A DNA stretch of 64,000 nt from Augochlora pura (lineage: Eukaryota; Arthropoda; Insecta; Hymenoptera; Halictidae): the NCBI RefSeq assembly GCF_028453695.1, contig NC_135775.1:8262046-8326045 (forward strand), read 5' to 3'. The position numbers were made by a program, and so were the translations under genes. Every line of letters starts with the position of its first letter. The stretch's first letter is position 1. This document shows positions 25,374 through 38,431 of this stretch, piece by piece. The notes under the pieces were generated by a model, which was not told the origin of the DNA, searched no databases, and worked only from the letters and a program-made list of their open reading frames with translations.

Positions 25374-25865
25374 ATGGCTAGCAACATCGTGGTGGAGTGG
25401 TTGCGTTCCCTCCACCTGGGCCAATACTCCGAATCGTTCATCGACAACGGCTACGACGACCTTGAGATCTGCAAGCAGATCGGCGATCCCGATCTCGACG
25501 CGATCGGGGTCTTCAACCAGAGCCATCGCGCTCGGTTGCTGCAGTCCGTGAAGACCCTCCGGGAAGAGGGCGCCGCGAGCGTTTACTTCACGCTGGAGGA
25601 GAGCAACGATTGTCTCTGCGACAATGTCAGCTCCAAGTCCTCTAGGACGTCCTCCGAGAGACCACCCAGCGATAAAGAGGCACAGAGGGCATCGCCGACC
25701 GCCAGTTCTTCCAGCGGCGGTCAGGAATTAACCAAGTTCGCGGACGAGTACGAAGAGGGAAAGGCGGAGCTCGTCAGAATCCCGGGGATGCAGCTCAGGA
25801 TGTTGCTGCAGGAGAAGCTGAGACACGACGGCATCAGGCTCGCCTGTCAACCGTACACAACACCG
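25374..25865 (+). CDS. SAMD5: SAM-domain protein of the SAMD5/SASH1 family, first coding exon (partial gene)
   Basis: The exon gives 164 codons ending on a phase-0 donor CCG/GTGAGT at 25866. Residues 3-70 form a sterile alpha motif: SNIVVEWLRSL opens helix 1, YDDLEICKQIGDPDLDAIGV is the family's characteristic centre, and HRARLLQSVKTLRE is the last helix. This resembles vertebrate SAMD5, whose N terminus likewise starts Met-x-x-Asn-Ile-Val and shares the NGYDDLE.CKQIGDPDLDAIGV core. A Ser/Pro-rich linker (about 85-120) follows. A second block at about 141-164, LRMLLQEKLRHDGIRLACQPY, corresponds to the conserved EKL...GI.L...PY motif shared by SAMD5 and the C-terminal half of SASH1. These proteins are cytoplasmic adaptors in signalling; the partner here is unknown. 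An upstream in-frame ATG at 25368 would add Met-Thr; the ATG at 25374 has the better context (ACGATGG) and aligns with SAMD5. The rest of the protein must lie in later exons that I did not find. Confidence 0.85.
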
Positions 25866-26018
25866 GTGAGTTCGGACCTGTCTTTGTTTATTCGTAATTT
25901 CAATTCGGTTTGTTCGATGTACCTGTCGCGACGCTTCGCGGAAACAGGTCGCTCAGCTTCCGGCAAGGCGATCGTGAAAGAAATTGTGAACCAAGATGTC
26001 ACGAAGTTAATCGTCTAA
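25866..26018 (+). other. Open reading frame continuing past the splice donor (possible intron-retention tail)
   Basis: If the donor at 25866 is not used, the SAM-domain frame runs on for 50 codons, ending ...VTKLIV and TAA at 26016-26018. The added tail has no conserved motif. AATAAA words near 26595 and 26722 could serve a truncated transcript. Given the strong donor and the conserved motif that ends exactly at it, splicing is the main expectation; the tail is noted as a possible alternative product only. Confidence 0.3.
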
Positions 26019-29000
26019 AATTTATCGGTATTTGTTGCAAGTGTTAATGGAAGCTTGGGAGTCAATATAGGCAGTCGATGCAAAATTGCATACCCTCAAG
26101 TTTTTATTTTTTTAATTTCTTTGTCACTTAGTAGTCATTAAACGTGAGTAAGGATCTTAATATTCCAGATCAACCATAGACTCTGAATATGTCGATCATA
26201 GGCTGTGTCTCTTCTATTTTTACTCCCTCCAGTGAGATTGAGTTGTGATTCTAGGCGGCGCTAGCTGTTGGGTGTTTGAGATAATTGCGGTTAATATTGT
26301 GTGGTTCGTATTGATGATTTTAGAACATTATTGTAGCTTAAACAAGGTATTTTATTTAAATAGAAATAGCTTGACACATTGCCAATTGTATGAGTTGAAG
26401 ATAACGTACATGTAAGATAAGTGTAGTAGAATTATTAAATGAAGAGCCTTCTTTATTTTCTATTTTTCTTCTGTCATTCTTTTATTTAGTTGTACAAAGT
26501 AACAATGTTCTATTTTCATTTGAAAAATATTTGTGCTGTATAAACTTCAAATTACACAGTTTAATACTATAGATATGTTTAAGAGTAGTTTGAAATAAAA
26601 ACGACAGTTAACAGTGTTATTAAAATTGTTTTTAAAGAAAGGACCATTTATTATTAAATTGAGTACGTTTGAACAAGAGCACAGACAGTTTAATTCGAAT
26701 CGCATCGGGATTGGAACGCAATAAACATGTTAAATAAATATATTGCTTCTATAATGGAATATGCTAGAACGAACTAATTGGTTCTAAACCGCATTCATTA
26801 TAGAATCTGTTGGTCCTAGTATATACCGAAACACATATATTTAAAGGTAATCCGTTTCCAATTCACGGTTTAGAAAAATATAACTACTGAATACACTCAA
26901 TCACTGAGGGAGAAAATTCGATGCTATTACAAATTTAACGCAACATTATAATATCAGTTTTTGAAGGGTAATTTTATTAAGTACCATCAACTTAATAATA
27001 ACAATAATTTATGTGTTAAATCTTTTATGCGACAAGACTTATATCAACAAAGAATTAATAATGTAAATGTCACGTATAAATAAAAGGTTCATCAACTAAT
27101 AATCCTGGTACCATTAAATATTGAACTATTGTCTAAAGTAAATTCATAAATTATATACATACATCAATTATTCAAATTGCTAATCTATATATTAATACTA
27201 AACACGTAAACTAAAGATATAAATAACATATGTAATTTATGTAAACACTAAATATTAAACGTATAAATATTAAACATATCCAACCATATCGTTATTTTCA
27301 ACTGTGCTAATGAATCTACAACATGTGTTAGACTTTTAAAGGCCTATTCGATTTAATAATAATTCAGAGCAGAAGATGCAGAAAACTCGTAAGCCTCGCG
27401 AGACACGTCCAGAGCGCGGATTAACCCGTGATTCATTGTTTCGTTACTATTAGCAACCGCATTGGGTAAGGCGAACCACGTTATAAAACTGCAGTGCTCT
27501 ATCTCATTTGCATTTTACCAAGTATCGTCGGATAATTAATGAGCAGTTCACTAATTGTACGATGAAACGTTTTTGCACTGAATGTATTGCTGCTCAAAGT
27601 GGGCCGCGTACGCGTATTAAACACATTTATACACACACGTATATATTCAGGTTTCGCTGCCTCATCAAATTCGTAGTAGCTTTTTTTTGTTTTGAAGTCG
27701 CAGAAAGAATAATTAAAAGAATTTGAATCGAAATTAATATTAAAATATTAATATTAAAATTCGTGCTGCCAGCCAAAGTGATTTGATGATACAAAATAAA
27801 TGAAAGTATAAACGATCGTATACCGTCTAAAAAAATTATACGCTAGTTCCACTGGTGAAAGGGATGTGTAGAAGGATTATTTTCCAGTAACTTTTGTTTT
27901 TAACTTTTGTTTCCGTACTAAATACGGCTAAATAATTTTCAATACGCGTTTCAGGCAAAGTTTTAATTGCTGTACTAGAAGTATCAGAAAAAAATGTATA
28001 AAGCGTCCACCGCTGAAATTTTATTCACTTTTCAAATAACAACGGGTTAACCGTTTTTTTTTGTACGACCCACGAGTACAGTTGTTTATTTAAGAGAAAT
28101 AACAAATTAGCGAACGAAATGTTAGCGAAGGATGCGTAATTGCAAATTTTCCATAAACAAACGCGAGAGAGAGAAACATTTCGTGATCCGCCTGCCGAAA
28201 TTCAGGACTCGCATGCAGACTTTCGCGACTGTTTGTACAGAGAGGAACAATTATTCTCCTCGACCTCCATGCCTCAATACACGACTTATTACGGGCTCGG
28301 GAGGGTGTAAACGTGTAACGTGACTGATAATGAAGAGCCGAGTAAGGCAAATGGAATTCGAATTAAGTGAAATACGAATTACGGAGACTCGTCATTGTCG
28401 CTGGTGGGATTCGCCGCGTTCCCGGCGCGTGTGTGTGCAGTCGTATCGTTATCACGAATGTGAAGCCTGGTCGCTTTATCGACTTCGAAACAACTGTAAG
28501 GTTCAGCCTCGTCGCTAATGATTCACACAGCCCGACACAACGTCTTTCCCGTATCTGCGTTGCGTTAATTAGCGAGCGCCGGGCTGAATGCAGATGGAAA
28601 GATAGACGCCTTATATTGGGAGGCCTGGGTGGTTTTATCGCGGGAGGATAAGTCTCAGCTGTTATTTACATTCATGCCCGCGACATTATGACCCCGCGTT
28701 TACGTCGAGGCTCTTATTTCACCGGTTTATGGTCACGGCTGCTTAGCTTATTGGGCAAGGTGGCGCTTATACAAATCGCGGTTCTCTCTTCTCTACGCTC
28801 GGCTCGGTCCGGCGCGACGTCGCGCGGCCGCCGTCGAATTTGAATGATAAAAGGCCCAGGTGCCACGGTGAAAATTGTAAATTACACGGGGGAATTACGA
28901 TTGGTCGAGCCGGCCGCCAGGAATTTACGCGTGTACCGGGCTGATACATTTCCGCGGTCGGTTTTCCCCCGAAACTTTCTAAATTTTAATTCAATCGCGT

Positions 29001-31390
29001 CGCTACGTATTAAACCGCGCCGCTCCCGCGCCTCCTAGGCGCAGATTAATATCGAATTTATGAAGGCCGCGCGAAGAATTTGAAAATTTTACGGTTCGTT
29101 TTACGAGCCGCCGCGCCGCCATGAAAAACAGTGTTTAACGCTGGGCTATTAATGAAATTGCGAACTCGTATAATTCACCGGGCTTACGGTGCTGTAGCTG
29201 ATCGATAAACCGGCTGGCAAAAGAGCAAATTAAAATGCAGCGAAGTCTAGGAATTAGCGGGTTAAGGGTGATTATCTGCAGAGCGTTCGCGGTGCCGCTG
29301 GATAGAGCGTTCTTCTCTTCTCTCTCCTCTCTCTCTCTCTCCCTCCCTCCTCTCTCCCATTTTTTTTGTAAGTAATAGGTGTACGAGAAAAAAAAGCGTT
29401 TCCCTCGTTACTTTTTATGAAGAATGTTACCGGTTAAATTAATTCTCGTGGTTTATATTGCGTTCCGAAGTATTAAAGCGTTTCGGGTCTCGCTTAAACG
29501 TCACGGAATTTATCCTCAAAGCGGCCACCGTGCACATTTCTGCGACCCGATCCTCCAATTTGTAAATTGCACTGAAACAAATCGTAATTGAACGTGGACG
29601 GCTGGAAAGTCTCGTTGTATGCTTATTTATGGAAATGAAAATGCACGGACGTTGTTTAACCTATATATCCTTCAGCGGAAATCGAAATAATTTAATTCGT
29701 AAAACCGGAAAGTGGACTTCGCTCGATAAAAATGTAATTTCAGATCAGCGTGGCAGTTAACGCGTTCAACAATGTTTCCGGTTACATTCTTGGATTTAAC
29801 CATCTATATTTCGATATTTTTAACTCAAGAGTATTTGTTTCTTTTTTAATCAAATAATTTAGATATAAATTAACAAAGAATTTGCAATTTTATAGAAAAG
29901 TAAATATACTCTGACGTGTTTATAAGCTTGATTATAAAGGTGAAATAACAGATCAACATTCCACATTCTGGTTAGAAATAAAATAAAATTAAAAAACATT
30001 GGTAAACGAGTATGTGTGAATATTTTTCATAGAAACGTTTGAATAATTTTATAAACAGTGAAGTAAAAACATTAGAATCCATTTTGACCCGTCCAGCGGT
30101 GCTAGCGTTAAGGTATTTGCTACGTTATCACTCGTTTAGATATCTTTACCTAGCCGCAAATGAATTTTCACGTGATAGAACGGTGCGGTTGTGTTTAAGG
30201 AAAGAAATGATTTAATTTCTGTCGAACATTTATTAGTTGGTGCTAATGACGGCGCGGTATTACAGTTTAAAGCGACGGTCTCCGTCGAATTTCATATTTT
30301 TCAATACGTTTCGGGCCACTTTGTGCGCGCAACGGTTTTTCTCTGCGGATACTCGCATACTCGCACGCAAATGACTGCGGCGCAAGAAAAAGGCAATAAA
30401 AATGCCTGTTCTCTCTCAGAGCACGGTGGTCCGGCCGTCACTTGCTCCTTTTTATCCTACCACGCACGAGATATGCGAACTCGTGTTGCCGGTGTGCCGA
30501 TCTCTCTCTCTCTCTCTCTTTTTCTCTCTGCACGTGCAACGCGCGTGTGTGCACGCGTGCAAGATTTCAGCCCGCGAACGCATCGGCATCGACCTCCGTC
30601 AAAATGATACTTACCACCTCCGGCTCGGATGCATACTTTCGTATTTATTGGTTCAATCCGGAAGGTCCGATTTGTACGGCGCCTCGGCCACGTATCTGGC
30701 CAATCAACATTCCAAGCATAGGGACCACGTAGCCAATTACGGTATCCGCGATACAATCAGCACCACTATGCGCCTATTTATTTGTTCAGCTGCTCGTTTA
30801 TGGTGCAAAGAGTAAACACGTCGTGAATATTGCATCGGCGAACCGTGTTGCGTTTCTCGAAAAAAAGAAACGTTCTTTTGCAAAACGTATCAACGATTGT
30901 GCACACACTGAGCACGCGGTATCAAACGGCGCCGGAATATCTTCTCGGCGAAAAATAAGGGGAGAAGGTCCTGGCGCCGACGTGTTATTAATCAGCCACG
31001 TAAGAAAAGTACGAACGCAAACTATGTTCGCTAATTAAGGGCATCGGTGGAAGACCGGCGCTCTGCGGAGTCTTTAATGCACACGAATTGAAAGAGATCA
31101 AGGAGGTATTTCCAATGTTGTAAATTCTACATTTAACGATACTAATCCCGCGTGTTTCTCCTTTTGCCATATTTTTTAGCCGCGAGTGCCATTTTGAAGG
31201 AAATTCTTCGGGCATCCTGTAGGCGTAAACATTTCAGCTGGAACACGTTTTACTTTGCTCTCGCACAGCCGACTGGTCTCGAATGCGAGATGTCGCGTAG
31301 CTTCGGTTCACTTTGCAATTCCAGATTTTTGGGGAGGTCCGCCGCCGGCGATCGCGATACGATCTACATACAGTGAATCGCGTTAATATG
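26019..31390. other. Non-coding stretch downstream of the SAM-domain exon
   Basis: No gene is recognised. About 26.0-28.0 kb is very AT-rich and includes a palindrome of repeated AATATTAA words near 27735-27768. From about 28.1 to 29.3 kb the sequence becomes balanced and CpG-rich with many TTTAT and TAATTA-type words, a texture I associate with regulatory DNA but cannot prove. A (CT)n tract lies at about 29310-29356. If the SAM-domain intron is long, all of this is intronic. Confidence 0.5.
29310..29356. repeat. CT-rich microsatellite
   Basis: Interrupted (CT)n and (CTCC)n tract running into a short T run. Simple-sequence repeat without evident function. Confidence 0.8.
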
Positions 31391-31480
31391 CGTACGCCTT
31401 TTAAAACTGGATAACTTTTTCTCAAATTGAACGAAATGGCTTGAATTTTTTTGGGGGACGTTAGTGAGACCTGTTTACTG
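31391..31480 (+). repeat. Member of a dispersed repeat pair (partner at 18310-18405)
   Basis: Ungapped or nearly ungapped alignment to 18310-18405 through CCTTTT, ATAACTTTTTCTCAAATTGA, GAAATGGCTTGA and TTTGGGGGACGTTAGTGAGA. The copies are old and about one third diverged. No TIR or target duplication is evident at either copy. Confidence 0.5.
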
Positions 31481-31823
31481 TACAATGACTAAAATACTTT
31501 CTTTTCATTATTACTTGGAGTAACAGAAAGAATTTTGTTAACTTTCTTTATCCGAACCTATAATGAAAATCGAAACAATGTGTTTTTTTGGATCTCGGTA
31601 ACTTGTACAGGCTGTTTCATAATTCATGGTAGCAATTGTGTCAGGTTGATTCTACAACTGGAAATAAAGTGTAAATGCGAATTTTTTAGTATCCGTGTAA
31701 ATTATAAGCTCAAATCAAGAAGTTAAAACACTCTTTCTTTTTCCTTTTCCATTTTTAAGAAAAGTGGAGCTTTTTAATAAATTGTAGAAGTATGGAAATC
31801 TTTGTCGAGTTTGTAGCACTCGA

Positions 31824-31838
31824 GAGAGAGAGAGATAG

Positions 31839-31890
<52 letters not shown>
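31824..31890. repeat. Compound GA / GATA microsatellite
   Basis: A (GA)n block, then about seven GATA tetranucleotides, then a second long (GA)n block. Likely hypervariable in length; no other role is suggested. Confidence 0.95.
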
Positions 31891-31892
<2 letters not shown>

Positions 31893-33916
31893 GCGATAAA
31901 CATGGTGAAACGTTTGAGAATCGGAGAAGGCGGAGCCGCGCTTCGACGCGCGCTCCTACCCCGCAGCTCTAGCGTAGGGCAAACAGAGCCGTAGGCGAAC
32001 GGGAACGTTGTTTAGTTATAATTTTTGGCGAAGGTTGTCAGCCGAGCTTGAAGCATGCTACACGGTTCAGAACGGTCCGGGGAACGGCGCTCTAAATGCT
32101 CGGCTGAATGCTCAGCATCTCCTGGCTTTCGTTCTTTCAATAAAACTGGCGTTTTGTACCTCCCACGTGGGTGTCTTGCGGCTCCGATTCTTCGTGACAA
32201 TTTATAGCTGCACGCACGCACTCTCCGGCTCGGGAACTTTTCATGCTAAACATCATGAGCAGACATTGCGAACGGTCGTACGAATTCATAAGTTTCTCCA
32301 TTAATTTATTTCAAGAGAATCTGGCGAGACCCTTCTTTTGTATACAGGAGTTTTTATTAATGCGCGTATTCAGCCGTGTTTAAATCATCGAATGCATTTC
32401 ATTAGTTAGGAAATGACGTGTTTGCAAATTAAGTCGATTAGAATCATAGTGGCGTGTGTCACGTTTTCGAAAATGTTGACTTATATCTTAAAATGCAATC
32501 TGTACGGATGAAAATGTTAAAAAGACGAAATAAATTGAAATTAATCGTAACGATTAAAAATATTCCATTTCAACAGACATTTATTCTGGGATTCTTCTAA
32601 TATTTTTACCATTTTTAGTTCCTCTTAATTTTAACACGATCGCAAAAATCTGCATTCTATCGTTGGTTTTTTATAGCTTAAATTTTCGCACAATATGTGA
32701 AATGTTTAGCGAATAAACGTGTTTTTCGTGCGAAAATGGAACAGTTTCGTGTTTATAATTCAATCTGTCAAAGAATCGCCTATAACCCCGTAGAAGCTTC
32801 ATATTTTTGGGTAACGTTGTGCGTGAATATTTGACAGTGGAAAAAAGTTGTTAAACGCGCAGCGTTTGAATTCTGTTCGAGCAATAAAGTGGTAGACGCG
32901 CGTCCTACCCCCCGATAAAATAACAAAAAGGGAGGAATGTAAAGTTTTACTGTTCCTTCTGCAGGATTTTAAGCTGGAAAAGGTTTCGAAGCGAAAGTAA
33001 GGGTGAACGGATAGGGTAAGGGTTAGGGCGGACTGTTGCAGTGGTGTGTATCAGAATACGCTGATGTAGGGTTCGTGTGATACGAAGCTCAGGTAACATA
33101 GGATTTAACGAACACTGGTTGGAAATACGTGTAAGGGATCGGTAAATTGCAGTTTAAACATTCATCATTTTAGACAATTTATTTACTCGCCGACAGAACG
33201 TCAGTCTTTGTTTCAATTTTGAACGGCTCGTGCTAACGGCTATTGAAAAATCTAGATTCCCCTTTTAAATATTAAAACTTTGCGATACGTGCTCTGTAGA
33301 ATTAAACGTGTAGAACTGAATGTAAAGCACGCTTCATGGTATTAAAACGATTACATCAGTGAAAAATATTTGGGAATCGGAAACGTTAACTTGGAACCAA
33401 TTAAAAAGGAAAGCAATAACAAATAAAATTGAATTGGTTTTCCTGAAGTTTCATTACCACCATTTTCGTAAAAATTCGTGAAATGAATATTTTTGTACCA
33501 TACACGGAGCTTCGCTCTTACATACTTTTTCTGTATCGTCGAACTCGATTTAACCGGTTTTGGTGTCAAACAAAACCAGCTGAAACAAATGCTCCGTGTA
33601 AATTGAGAAACAAATTCACTGTATTGTCTAATCGGTCCTTTTTCCCCAAAGGATGCTTTAATTTCGTCACAATACGCTTTTAGCGCGGATTACTATTTTA
33701 ATCAGATTCGATCGGATTTTCCTCGGATAAAGGTAACGGTACCGGTTTTGGTTTTAAAAATTAATCTGTTAACATATTATATACAGACAGTTATACAGAT
33801 TTATTTTTCTACAGAGCAGTTGCAGAATAGAATCTCCGTAACAATAACTCGTTTAAAAATCGTGGAATTTCGATGGGGTAAAAATCAGCGTCTCTGTGAC
33901 ATCGGTCAAGCTCGTA

Positions 33917-34676
33917 CAGAGCGACCCTTGCAAAAATGGTTCCTTGAAATTCTGAAGAAGAGCTGGCTGCTCGGCGGCCCTTGCTTCTACTATTTCCTTT
34001 TCCATTCGCTTCGAAATACTTCGATCAAAATTTGTCCGCGGAACACGAATCTGACTTCAAAATTGGTTGCACCGAAAATAAATGTACCGAAGTGTTGTCT
34101 CGTCGAATATGCAAACTATGATGGACAAAATGGTACCAAATTTTTAGAGAAGAGACAATCTTGAGAAACTACGAGGAACTTTATTTTTAATTTCTTTTTG
34201 TTAAAGTGGAACAAATTTTGGACTATTTTGTAGTTACAACTGTCATAAATTCTACATTCTTCCTAAATACATTGAAATTTTATTAATGGCGCGTTTATAT
34301 TTACTAAGAAAACGTACAAAAATAATTGAAGTATACTTACCAATAAGTATAAAAGTATAGGGCAAATCTGTCTTTTTATGTTTTGCAGTAAGTTATGAAA
34401 GTAATTAGTTTTCTCTTCATTTGCATAATTCAGTCATCATAATAACATAAAAAGAGATACATATTTCTATTTTGAAATATGTTACCACTTTATAGCAAAG
34501 AGAAGTTTATCTAAATACAGAAGTTCAAAAATTGGATTTTTGCTGCAGGACCGTATTCACGGCCACTGTGCGACACTGGAAAGTAAATCTGGCACAATGT
34601 TGGTTCGTCGCATATGTTTCGAGCGACAATGGACCAAATGATTCTAAATATTCAGAAAAGTGAGACAATCTCGTAG
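33917..34676 (+). repeat. Three diverged copies of a short direct repeat
   Basis: Segments at about 33917-33964, 34083-34166 and 34590-34676 share an ordered set of words. The two better copies share CGTCGxATATG, AATGGACxAAATG or ATGGACAAAATG, an AAAT..TTxAGAxAAG block and GAGACAATCT. The first copy shares GAGCGAC, AAATGGTTC and GAAATTCTGAAGAAGAG. Divergence is high, and spacing is irregular (about 170 and 510 bp). Some old repeat or duplicated regulatory block is likely; no coding meaning is seen. Confidence 0.4.
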
Positions 34677-35480
34677 ATCTGCGGTAGACCGGCGAAACCG
34701 GTTCGACAACGCGATATTTTCTCTTATCTTCATTTTTGATCGCATAAATATGTGGTCGGCGCAAACACCGAGCCACCATCAATGGTGGTTTCGTCGATCC
34801 CAATCATGCTTAGTAAGTGATCGATCAGGTGAGTTTCTGATATTCTAGGGAAGGGAGAGAGAGAGAAAGAGAGAGAGGCGGCCAGTGCAGCTACTAAGTT
34901 CTTCGTGTGGCACAACTACACGCAGACCGGCGGTAATAGCGTTTAAATATTTGAACGAATGTTCAATCGATATCCCTTAGCCATCCCCGTCACAGCTCTT
35001 TCTGAACCGCTCGTTCTCTTCTCCGTTCCTTTCCGACTCGTTCCATCTTGCAAGCGGCCTGGCCGAGCACGTTTCAATGAAATATCAAACGCGGCGAATG
35101 AGATTCTCTTATTCCGGAAGCAGAATGGGACCCCGGAGGAAGCGTGGAACAGAAAACGTTATACATTATACGACGACAACACTCTGTAATTGATCGAAGA
35201 TAGCTGTCCCCGTCGAAGCATCCGCCGGCTGTCTAGGTCTCCGTTGAATTACTTCGATAATGAACTTGCCTCTCGGTCGTGCACATATTCCTAGACTACG
35301 AATCGTCATTAGTGACTATTTTCTGTGTTAGTTGTAAGGTAGTCGAATTTTCTAGCTCTCAAATAATTCTAATCTCCACTAATTTATTTTTCTAATAAAC
35401 ACGAAAATCTGCATATATATATTTTTCTTCCAAACCTATAAAGTTAAGGTAGCAAGAAAATGGGTTTTTAGAACAATTAG

Positions 35481-35540
35481 GATAGTGTAGTCAGTGATAG
35501 TGTAGTCAGTAATAGTGTAGTCAGTGATAGTGTAGTAAGT
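35481..35540 (+). repeat. 15-bp tandem repeat, four units
   Basis: GATAGTGTAGTCAGT is repeated four times with single-base changes (AATAG in unit 3, AAGT ending unit 4). Exactly 60 bp. Recent slippage or unequal exchange is likely because units are nearly identical. Confidence 0.95.
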
Positions 35541-38407
35541 CATCGTGGAATGACTTCTATGGTTTTAATTTTATCTCTACAATTAGTTCTATATTTATCG
35601 AATAAGTTGTATTAAATATTTATGTTCAAAAATAAACGAAATAAGAAGACAAGGAAATGTAATATGTCTCTTACAGAGACATCAAGGTACAGCAATAATT
35701 GGTAACCTCATAGCAACCTGCACCATTACCCTAATATCGAGTTTATAAAATAATTTAGTCTCAGATACCTTTAATGTCGTCAAGAAGTAAATTGTATCAA
35801 ATATTTGTTCAGACATGTACAGATCAGAAAAGTGTAATTTAAAATTAAGGTAACGTTGCATTTCTTACCGGAACATTTTGGTTTCGTCGAAAAGAGATAA
35901 CTGGTAGCGACGTAACATGTAGTTGAAACGATGCCGATGTGAGTTTTTGCCATGACAGTGCTGCTACTAATTTAGCTACCTCGCTAGCCTGCAAAAATTT
36001 TCGCACGCTCGTTTTCGCTACTGCGAAATAATTGCAAATTTTTTAAACTTCTCCGGTGCAATTCAACTTCGCAATCTCGAAAAGTAACCCGGACAGTACT
36101 TCCGGAAATTTTTACAGAATTTTTTAAAAAGCTGCCACTGTAATCCGAGGGAAACGTGGCACCTTCGCAGGTTTAATTAAGCGAAGTTATTTTTCGCGTA
36201 AGCGTTTCGCAAAATTTGAGTGCTCGGGGGTACGGTCGGCCGGCAGTATGTAGAGATTTGCAACAGTGCTCTCTGTTTAGGGTCAAGTTAGACCCGCTGA
36301 CACAGAAAAAGCCGAGTTCTTCGGGATGATCGGTCGGTCAAGTGTTTGATTCGTTCCGATGGGAGAAAATTACGGCGTATTGGTTTATTTAAGTCGATTA
36401 AGTGGACCAGGCGGGGCTGTCGGCTGAAAGCAAGACTTCAACTGCGCCGGTAGAATCGCCAAGATGGACATCGACCACACTCGAGCGAAAAACAAACGGA
36501 CGAGGAATGGCGGAGTTGGGATGGGGTGGGGAAAAGGAGTGGAACAACAAAGAGGACTTCCCCGCGTGTCGGGACTTTTACTCTCATCACGGGCATTCAG
36601 ATATATCTGCATCTCCGGCAACGTATGCTCGATTTACACTTACGCGAGCGTACACACAGACACACACAGCCGACCTAACGTAATCCTATCCTCATCTCCG
36701 TTCTTCCTGCAGCAACGTTCCGGCTCCGCGGAATCCTTGTATGTGCACTTCTTCACGGCTGGATTATCACAAGAACACGCCGGATGATAGCGCAGATGTT
36801 AAACATTTTTCAGAGGCCGCCGCGGATATGTCGCGCGCCCGTTCCTCTTAGCCGCGATGGAGATGAGGGAATAAGAATGAAAATCGGAACCTCGCGGACC
36901 ACAGAGATTATTCCCGGTAGCTCAATTATAGTCAAGTGACCGAGAACTTCGTATGCGACTATTAGAATTTGGATAGGGGAAGTAAAGGGGCTTCGGTTTA
37001 ACATAGCAAATGAGGAATCATGGTCTCGAGCGAAATTTAAAATGCCAAGCAAATTAATCCATCAAATAAGAGGCACAGTAGACACAGACAGCTATTAGAC
37101 GCCATCTTAAAAAAAATTTTAAACAAAACGCGTATCTATTTATGTTTAATGCAAATGTTTTTAGCGTGAAATTTACTCAATCATGATTCACAGACTAAAA
37201 TCTGTGAAATCTAACGCTAAATCTAAAAATTACTGAAACCAACTAACATTTGTCGCCTTATAAAAGTCAAAAGCTTGAATTTCTTCAAACCTCGTACACT
37301 ATTCAAAAACAGAAAAATTGTATTCAATCGTTTCGAAACTGTCTTCGTGGCTTGAATAGTCGTAAATCAAAGCATATTTTCATTCTCTAGTAGATCGATC
37401 TACCGAACTCCTTAATATCCACGCGAAACTGCTAAAGAGAAGTTTCCTTTCACGGTACAATGAATAATACATACAGCATTTACACGCTGCTCGACTGCGC
37501 GCGTACAATCCAGTTACATTTCCGATAGCGTCGCTAATTCGAAAGTGGTGCGATTAATCATTGTTCCGCGGGCCCAGCGACGCGTCGGTGTTTTCAAGAA
37601 TTAGCAGAGAAATCTATCTCGTAGTCCTGTAACAGTCTACTTAGATTAGGAACGCAAATGCGTAGCGAGGCCCGTGTGCCTTGTAGAGGATTTCGCCAGA
37701 AATCCCTCTTCGGCTGTGTGCGCCGCGCTCTCGTTCCTACCGGCGCGCGGCGCCGTGTGTCTCCTCTCCGGTTTTACACGGATCTGTTTGCGGAAATCGA
37801 ACGCAGGGCGATCCGACTTCAAAAAGTTTTTTAAGACAAGGGATTTGTGGGTTCGATTACGGGCAACTATGAGCGCGAGCTAGGGTGGCTATTTTTATCG
37901 AGCCGGCGTCCCGGAAGTTTCTTGCCGCAGAAAATTGCCTCTGCGTTTCGATTCCGATTTCAACTTGAAAATAAATTTTCCTCGATAGTTTACACGTTTC
38001 GGCAGCGAACTGTTCGGATACTCTGACGTACGTTGCTCTATTTAGGAAACGTAGGTGTAGTTGTTTCTACTGTAAATTAGTTAAATGTTTAATATTGTTC
38101 CAGTCGTTTAGTTATTTATGCTAATCGTTGCTGTCGTTCTATTAATTTCTATTGTAAGTCTTTTTTTATTAGTTTTCTTATTATTAGTTAGTAATTATTA
38201 TTGTTGTTGTAACATATTCTTACTCTTCCTATAGCTATTACTGTCGTTAATGTTACTCATATCATTACTATCTTTACTATCTAATCCTCATATTAGTAAC
38301 GATATGTTTCATTTTATATTTGTTCATTGTTGTCTTGTTACTAATCACTTTTCTGCCTTTCTATCTTTGTCTCGTATGTTCGCTGTTATAAAATTCTCTG
38401 TAACAGA

Positions 38408-38431
38408 CATTATTATTATTATTATTATTAT
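38408..38431. repeat. (ATT)n microsatellite
   Basis: Seven to eight perfect ATT trinucleotides at the end of a degenerate T/A-rich triplet-like stretch that begins near 38130. Confidence 0.95.

Noticed and set aside
33014..33031. TAGGGTAAGGGTTAGGGC, telomere-like words
   Set aside because: Only one TTAGGG and no TTAGG array, the usual insect telomere unit; too short to mean anything.
37851..37862. GGTTCGATTAC, resembling a tRNA B box
   Set aside because: No A box, D arm or acceptor stem at the right distance upstream.
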